From Novosphingobium sp. JCM 18896 (GTDB lineage: Bacteria > Pseudomonadota > Alphaproteobacteria > Sphingomonadales > Sphingomonadaceae): a DNA stretch of 64,000 nt. Both the position numbers and the translations under genes were made by a program. The stretch is from contig NZ_JAPCZF010000005.1 of NCBI RefSeq assembly GCF_025938095.1, positions 310,001 through 374,000 of the forward strand, written 5' to 3'. Each line of letters starts with the position of its first letter. The first letter of the stretch is position 1. Positions 58,751 to 64,000 of this stretch are shown piece by piece. Under the pieces are notes generated by a model, which saw only the letters and a list, made by a program, of their open reading frames with translations, did no database searches and was not told where the DNA came from.

Positions 58751-60118
58751 ATGGGCGAAGCCGCCGAAAGCCTGCTCAAGCATATGCCCGATGCCTCGGG
58801 CTTCGACATTCCTCCCGCCGATATTCGCGAGACCCAGGTCGCCGCGCTGAACGAGCGTTTCCAGGAGCAGGTCGGCCGCATCAAGCTGGTCAAGCTGCGT
58901 GCGCAGGATGCCGACATCACCGAGATTGCCAGTCTCGAGGACGTCGTGCCGCTGCTGCTGCCGCATACGGCCTACAAGTCCTATCCCGAAAGCTTCCTCA
59001 CCGAGAAGAAGTGGGACCGCCTGACCAAGTGGCTGGGCACGGTCTCGGCCTATCCGACCGACGGGGTCGACCTGTCCGAGGTCAAGGAGATCGACGACTG
59101 GGTCGAGGCTTGCGCCAAGGCCGGTCTGTTCGTCGCCTGCTCGAGCGGCACCACGGGCAAGTCGGCGATGCTCGTGGCCTCGAAGAAGGACCTCGATTTT
59201 ACCAGCCAGGACGGCATCAGCGCGGTCCAGTGGGGTTCGAAGATCCGCGCGGGCGACATGCGCACCTCGGCGGGTGCGGCGGGCGCGGTCGCCTACACGC
59301 ACAAGAACGCGGCGATGGGCATGGCGATGATGGGCGCTTTCGTCGATCCCGACGCGCCGCGCTTCCAGTCGGGCCTGCCGCCGGTCACCGTCGGTTCGCT
59401 GACCAAGATGATCACATTGCGCAAGGCGATTGCCGACGGCACGGCCAAGCCCGGCGAGATCCAGGAATACGAGGCCGAGACCGAGAGCCGCCAGAAGGGC
59501 CTCGACGATGCGCAGCTGCGCGCGGTCGACGACATCATCTCGAAGCGCAACGAGAAGCTCTACATCACCGGCATGTGGGGCGCGCTCTATCCGTTTGCCG
59601 AGGCGGTGCGTGCCAAGGGCTACAGCGCCAAGGACTTCCATCCGCAGAACGGCGTCTATCTCGGCGGCGGGCTCAAGCGCGCCAAGCTGCCCGACGACTA
59701 CCGGGAATTCGTCTACGAGACCTTCAATCTCCAGCCCGAGTACATCTACCAGATGTACGGCATGCAGGAACTCGGCACCTCGATGCCGCGCTGCCAGGAA
59801 GGCCACCGCTACCACGTGCCGCCGTGGCTCGTGCCGCTGCCGCTGAACAAGGAGGGTGACGCTCTAGTGCCGGGTGTCGGCGACAAGGATTTCCAGGGCA
59901 AGGTCGAAGGCCGCGCCGCCTTCTTCGATCTGTCGATGGACGGCCGCTGGGGCGGGGTGATTTCGGGCGATCACATCGAGATCGACTACAGCCCCTGCGC
60001 CTGCGGCAACCGTTCGCCGTCGATCGCCGACAACGTCTATCGCTATTCGGACCTCGAAGGCGACGACAAGATCGGCTGTGCCGGCACGGTCGACGCCTAC
60101 GTGCGCGGCCTGTCCTGA
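58751..60118 (+). CDS. LuxE/PaaK-like adenylate-forming enzyme
   Basis: A 455-residue protein of the acyl-protein synthetase (LuxE) / phenylacetate-CoA ligase group. The P-loop is CSSGTTGKS at 130-138 and the core YQMYGMQELGTSMPRC corresponds to the A5 motif. A late segment carries a CxCG pair (SPCACGNRSP), as in PaaK-type enzymes where a small C-terminal part follows. The standard C-terminal lysine domain is not obvious. It may adenylate an acid and load it on CoA or a protein. Under probable TetR control from the divergent gene. Confidence 0.78.
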   Translation: MGEAAESLLKHMPDASGFDIPPADIRETQVAALNERFQEQVGRIKLVKLRAQDADITEIASLEDVVPLLLPHTAYKSYPESFLTEKKWDRLTKWLGTVSAYPTDGVDLSEVKEIDDWVEACAKAGLFVACSSGTTGKSAMLVASKKDLDFTSQDGISAVQWGSKIRAGDMRTSAGAAGAVAYTHKNAAMGMAMMGAFVDPDAPRFQSGLPPVTVGSLTKMITLRKAIADGTAKPGEIQEYEAETESRQKGLDDAQLRAVDDIISKRNEKLYITGMWGALYPFAEAVRAKGYSAKDFHPQNGVYLGGGLKRAKLPDDYREFVYETFNLQPEYIYQMYGMQELGTSMPRCQEGHRYHVPPWLVPLPLNKEGDALVPGVGDKDFQGKVEGRAAFFDLSMDGRWGGVISGDHIEIDYSPCACGNRSPSIADNVYRYSDLEGDDKIGCAGTVDAYVRGLS

Positions 60119-60181
60119 TCGCTTGCTCGCTCGGCGATTGGCGGTAAGACGACGCCGAAACCAGATTTCGGGAGAATTGCC

Positions 60182-60469
60182 ATGCCGTCAGCCTTTGCCA
60201 TCTTCATCCGCGAGGGCGAGATCGTCGATCCCGAGGCGATGGCCGCCTACAAGGCGGGCAATGCCGGCGTGCCCGTGCCCGGCCTGAACCCGCGCGTCGT
60301 CTACGGCGCGCTGGAGACGGTCGAGGGCGAGCCTGCCGACGGTATGGTCATCCTCGAGTTCCCGTCGATGCAGGAAGCGCGCGACTGGTACTACGGCGAA
60401 TACAACGAACGCGCGAAGCTGCGGCAGAAGGCCGCGCCCTATCGCGGCTTCCTGGTCGAAGGACTCTGA
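60182..60469 (+). CDS. DUF1330 family protein
   Basis: A 95-residue protein of the DUF1330 (dimeric alpha-beta barrel) family: AFAIFIREGEIVDPEAMAAY at the start and EFPSMQEARDWYYGEYNERAKLR near the end (short parts quoted). Relatives are small, cytoplasmic and of uncertain role. A GGGAGAA site precedes the ATG. It lies 63 bases after the LuxE-like gene on the same strand and probably shares its transcript. Confidence 0.82.
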   Translation: MPSAFAIFIREGEIVDPEAMAAYKAGNAGVPVPGLNPRVVYGALETVEGEPADGMVILEFPSMQEARDWYYGEYNERAKLRQKAAPYRGFLVEGL

Positions 60470-60521
60470 CGACCGCGGGAAGGGCTGGACAGGCGGCGGC
60501 AAGCAGGCGCAAGATCGCGTC

Positions 60522-61091
60522 ATGACCAAACTCGCTCGCGCCGCCGCCGCCCTGCTCACCATGGCCATTCCCGCTGCCGCCCAGGCCGAACTGCCGGTCG
60601 GCGCGCGGGCCCCAGACTTCACCGCGCAGAGCGCGATGGGGGGCAAGGTGCAGAGCTTCAACCTGCGTGCGGCGCTGCGCCGCGGGCCGGTGGTGCTCTA
60701 TTTCTTCCCCAAGGCCTTCACCCAGGGCTGCACGCTCGAGACGCGCGCCTTTGCCGAGGCGAGCGAGCAGTTCGGTGCCGCGCACGCGACGATCGTCGGC
60801 CTGTCGACCGACGACATTCCGACCCTGCAGCGCTTCTCGACCGAGGAATGCCGCAGCAAGTTTGCGGTCGCATCGGCGACGCCGGCGATCGTGCGCTCCT
60901 ATGACGTGGCGATGAAGCGCGATGGCCTGCCGGCAGCGGCCCAGGCGCGCATGCCGAGCAACCTGACGGGGCGCACTTCCTATGTCATCGCCCCCAATGG
61001 ACGCGTCAGTTTCGTCCATTCGGACCTCGACTACCGCGAGCACGTTCGCTTGACCTTGCAGGCGGTCCAGGCACTCAATCACCGGCACTAA
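60522..61091 (+). CDS. Exported peroxiredoxin (AhpC/TSA, PrxQ-like)
   Basis: A 189-residue thiol peroxidase with a signal peptide (cleavage after AQA, residue 22). The peroxidatic cysteine is C70 in FTQGCTLETRAF; the resolving cysteine five residues on, found in many PrxQ proteins, is absent, and C110 in TEEC may serve or the protein may be one-cysteine. It would remove peroxides in the periplasm. It lies 52 bases after DUF1330; a terminator follows. Confidence 0.86.
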   Translation: MTKLARAAAALLTMAIPAAAQAELPVGARAPDFTAQSAMGGKVQSFNLRAALRRGPVVLYFFPKAFTQGCTLETRAFAEASEQFGAAHATIVGLSTDDIPTLQRFSTEECRSKFAVASATPAIVRSYDVAMKRDGLPAAAQARMPSNLTGRTSYVIAPNGRVSFVHSDLDYREHVRLTLQAVQALNHRH

Positions 61092-61110
61092 GCAGGCCGT
61101 CACGCTTTAC

Positions 61111-61147
61111 AAAACGTGGCGCTCCGCTAAGCGGAGCCCTCGTTTTT
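61111..61147 (+). terminator. Terminator between peroxiredoxin and prfB
   Basis: AAAACG ... GCTCCGC-TAA-GCGGAGC ... CGTTTTT: a nested stem with inner arms 61121-61127 and 61131-61137 and outer arms AAAACG (61111) and CGTTTT, followed by Ts. It ends 13 bases before the prfB start. Confidence 0.82.
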
Positions 61148-61160
61148 GGAGTGCTGTGCC

Positions 61161-62284
<1,124 letters not shown>

Positions 62285-62288
<4 letters not shown>

Positions 62289-63034
62289 AACGCGCCGCGT
62301 GGTCGGTCGGGATTGCATTGCTGAGCCTGGCCCTGTTGGCCGGCTGCGGTGCTAAGCAGGACGACCAGTCCGGCCGGCCAGTGACCGCGCGTGCCTTCCC
62401 GCGTCCCGATCGGCCGGTGTCGCAGGCGGGGCAGACCGCCTTCTCGACCGAGGTCCAGCGCGACAGCGTCAACGAAGCGCAGACCGTGATGGATCTGGCC
62501 GACATCCGCGAAGGCATGACTATCGCCGACATCGGCGCGGGCGAGGGCTACTACACGGTGCGCCTCGCCATGCGCGTGGGCAAGAAGGGCCGCGTGCTCG
62601 CGCAGGACATCGATGCCGCCGCGCTCCACCGGCTGGGCGAGCGCGTCGAGCGCGAGCGCTTCGACAACGTCTCGATCAAGCCCGGCGCGATCGACGATCC
62701 GCGGCTGCCGCAGGCCAGCTTCGACCGCATCTTCATGGTGCACATGTATCACGAGGTGACCGAGCCTTACGCCTTCCTCTGGCGGTTGCGTCCGGCGCTG
62801 CGCCCGGGCGCGCGCGTGATCGTCGTCGATACCGATCGCCCGACCGACCAGCATGGCATCCCGCCGTCGCTGCTGTTCTGTGAATTCGGCGCAGTGGGCT
62901 TTCGTTTGACCCAATTTATTCGTAAGCCGGAAATGCAGGGTTATTATGCGCAGTTCGAGGCCGTGGGTGATCGGCCCGCGCCCGAAGCGATCAAGCCCTG
63001 CCGGCAAGCCGACAAGCCTGCGGCACCGCGCTAG
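62285..63034 (+). CDS. Lipoprotein with class I SAM-methyltransferase domain
   Basis: A 249-residue protein starting with TTG. A lipoprotein signal peptide ends with the lipobox LLAGC at 17-21, so C21 would be lipidated. Residues 55-230 form a Rossmann methyltransferase: motif I DIGAGEGYYT at 82-91, then later MVHMYHEVTEPYAFL, resembling post-I motifs of UbiE-type enzymes. A GGAGG site eight bases upstream supports the TTG start, which overlaps the prfB stop (TTGA). How a membrane-anchored methyltransferase outside the cytoplasm would obtain SAM is unclear. Confidence 0.8.
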
Positions 63035-63063
63035 CCGCACCGCGACAGAGAGAGAAGATCGCA

Positions 63064-64000
63064 ATGAGTTTCAAGGGTCTGAAGCCGATACTCTACGGCG
63101 GACGTGAAGTCTGGCCATTGATCGAGGGCGGCAAGGGCGTGGCTGCCACCAACCACATGAGCTCGGGCGCCTGGGCCGCGGCGGGCGGCATCGGCACGGT
63201 CAGCGCGGTGAATGCCGACAGCTACGACGCCGAGGGCAAGATCATTCCGCAGATCTATCGTGCGCTGACCCGCAAGGAGCGCCACGAGGAACTGATCCAG
63301 TACGCGATCGACGGCGCGGTCGAGCAGGTCAAGCGGGCCTACGACATCGCCAGCGGCAAGGGCGCGATCAACATCAACGTCCTGTGGGAAATGGGCGGCG
63401 CGCAGCAGGTGCTGGAAGGCGTGCTCGAGAAGACCAAGGGCCTGGTCACCGGCGTAACCTGCGGCGCGGGCATGCCCTACCGTCTGTCCGAGATCGCCCA
63501 GCGCTTCAACGTCAACTATCTGCCGATCGTCAGCTCCGCGCGCGCCTGGCGCGCGCTGTGGAAGCGCGCCTACAACAAGGTCGCCGATCTGATGGCGGCG
63601 GTGGTCTACGAAGACCCCTGGCTCGCCGGCGGCCACAATGGCCTGTCGAACGCCGAGGACCCGACCAAGCCCGAGGATCCGTACCCGCGCGTCAAGGCGC
63701 TGCGCGACACGATGCGCGCCGAGGGCGTGTCGGACGACGTGCCGATCATCATGGCCGGCGGCGTCTGGTTCCTGCGCGAGTGGGACCACTGGATCGACAA
63801 TCCCGAGCTCGGCTCGATCGCCTTCCAGTTCGGCACGCGTCCGCTGCTGACGCACGAGAGCCCGATCCCGCAGGGCTGGAAGGACATGCTGCGCACGCTC
63901 GAACCGGGCGACGTGCTGCTCCACCGCTTCTCGCCGACGGGCTTCTATTCGTCGGCCGTGCGCAACCCGTTCCTGCGCGGCCTCGAGGCGCGCAGCGAGC
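63064..64000 (+). CDS. Nitronate-monooxygenase-like FMN enzyme, 3'-truncated by window edge
   Basis: The first 312 codons of a 2-nitropropane-dioxygenase/nitronate-monooxygenase-family flavoprotein, running off the window. ATG at 63064 follows AGAGAGAAG. The start reads MSFKGLKPILYGGREVWPL, then NINVLWEMGGAQQVLEG, TGVTCGAGMPYRL, and the FMN-phosphate region IIMAGGVWFLREWDHW with FQFGTRPLLT. These match the branch of larger, about 450-residue or more, family members. It lies 29 bases after the methyltransferase gene. Substrate unknown. Confidence 0.85.
   Translation, partial: MSFKGLKPILYGGREVWPLIEGGKGVAATNHMSSGAWAAAGGIGTVSAVNADSYDAEGKIIPQIYRALTRKERHEELIQYAIDGAVEQVKRAYDIASGKGAININVLWEMGGAQQVLEGVLEKTKGLVTGVTCGAGMPYRLSEIAQRFNVNYLPIVSSARAWRALWKRAYNKVADLMAAVVYEDPWLAGGHNGLSNAEDPTKPEDPYPRVKALRDTMRAEGVSDDVPIIMAGGVWFLREWDHWIDNPELGSIAFQFGTRPLLTHESPIPQGWKDMLRTLEPGDVLLHRFSPTGFYSSAVRNPFLRGLEARSE

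Overview
The window reads as chromosomal DNA of a high-GC alphaproteobacterium, most likely a sphingomonad. The reasons are the four large TonB-dependent receptors, the many short-chain dehydrogenases (SDRs), CaiB-type CoA transferases and VOC/NTF2-fold enzymes, and the GC-rich palindromic elements between genes. No plasmid, phage, transposase, CRISPR, tRNA or rRNA signal was seen. Both ends cut a gene.

Layout. 1-1 kb: end of a CofH-type radical SAM gene (F420 deazaflavin precursor). 1.1-7.0 kb: a packed minus-strand operon (aldehyde dehydrogenase, tandem-CMD protein, SDR, 3-hydroxyisobutyrate-dehydrogenase-like enzyme, SDR, dehydrogenase-NTF2 fusion) divergent from a GntR regulator. 8-11 kb: VOC protein, sulfotransferase, AraC regulator. 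11-14 kb: SDR, zinc alcohol dehydrogenase, alkylsulfatase-like metallo-hydrolase. 14.2-19.1 kb: LuxR-type regulator and cysD-cysNC-cysQ, a sulfate activation set. 19.3-24.5 kb: two tandem paralogous TonB receptors. 24.7-32.3 kb: TetR; AcuI-like reductase, acyl-CoA synthetase and NTF2 protein; MarR; SDR, aldehyde dehydrogenase and TetR. 32.3-36 kb: acetyltransferase, enoyl-CoA hydratase, two-module acyl-CoA dehydrogenase. 36.2-39.2 kb: third TonB receptor and a P450-type ferredoxin. 39.4-42 kb: DUF2889 protein, IclR, long crotonase. 42-49 kb: minus-strand cluster with three CaiB-family genes, an acyl-CoA ligase, an amidohydrolase and a small unknown protein. 49.4-51.6 kb: small exported protein, MarR, thiolase. 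51.9-56 kb: MFS exporter and fourth TonB receptor. 56-60.5 kb: HpcH/HpaI lyase, SDR, TetR divergent from a LuxE/PaaK-like adenylating enzyme, DUF1330. 60.5-64 kb: periplasmic peroxiredoxin, prfB, a lipoprotein methyltransferase and a cut nitronate-monooxygenase-like gene.

Taken together, most of the window looks like a catabolic region for hydrophobic, probably alicyclic or steroid/terpenoid-like acids. Outer-membrane receptors take up substrate, ligases and CoA transferases activate it, acyl-CoA dehydrogenase, hydratase and thiolase shorten it, and SDRs and aldehyde dehydrogenases oxidise alcohols. The substrate cannot be read from sequence. Nine regulators of six families sit among these blocks, and several have convincing palindromes beside them. 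The points most worth following up are a CaiB-family protein whose domain order looks circularly permuted, the dehydrogenase-NTF2 fusion, a possible sulfonation/desulfonation theme, a lipoprotein methyltransferase translationally coupled to prfB, and shared operator-like motifs upstream of TonB receptor genes.
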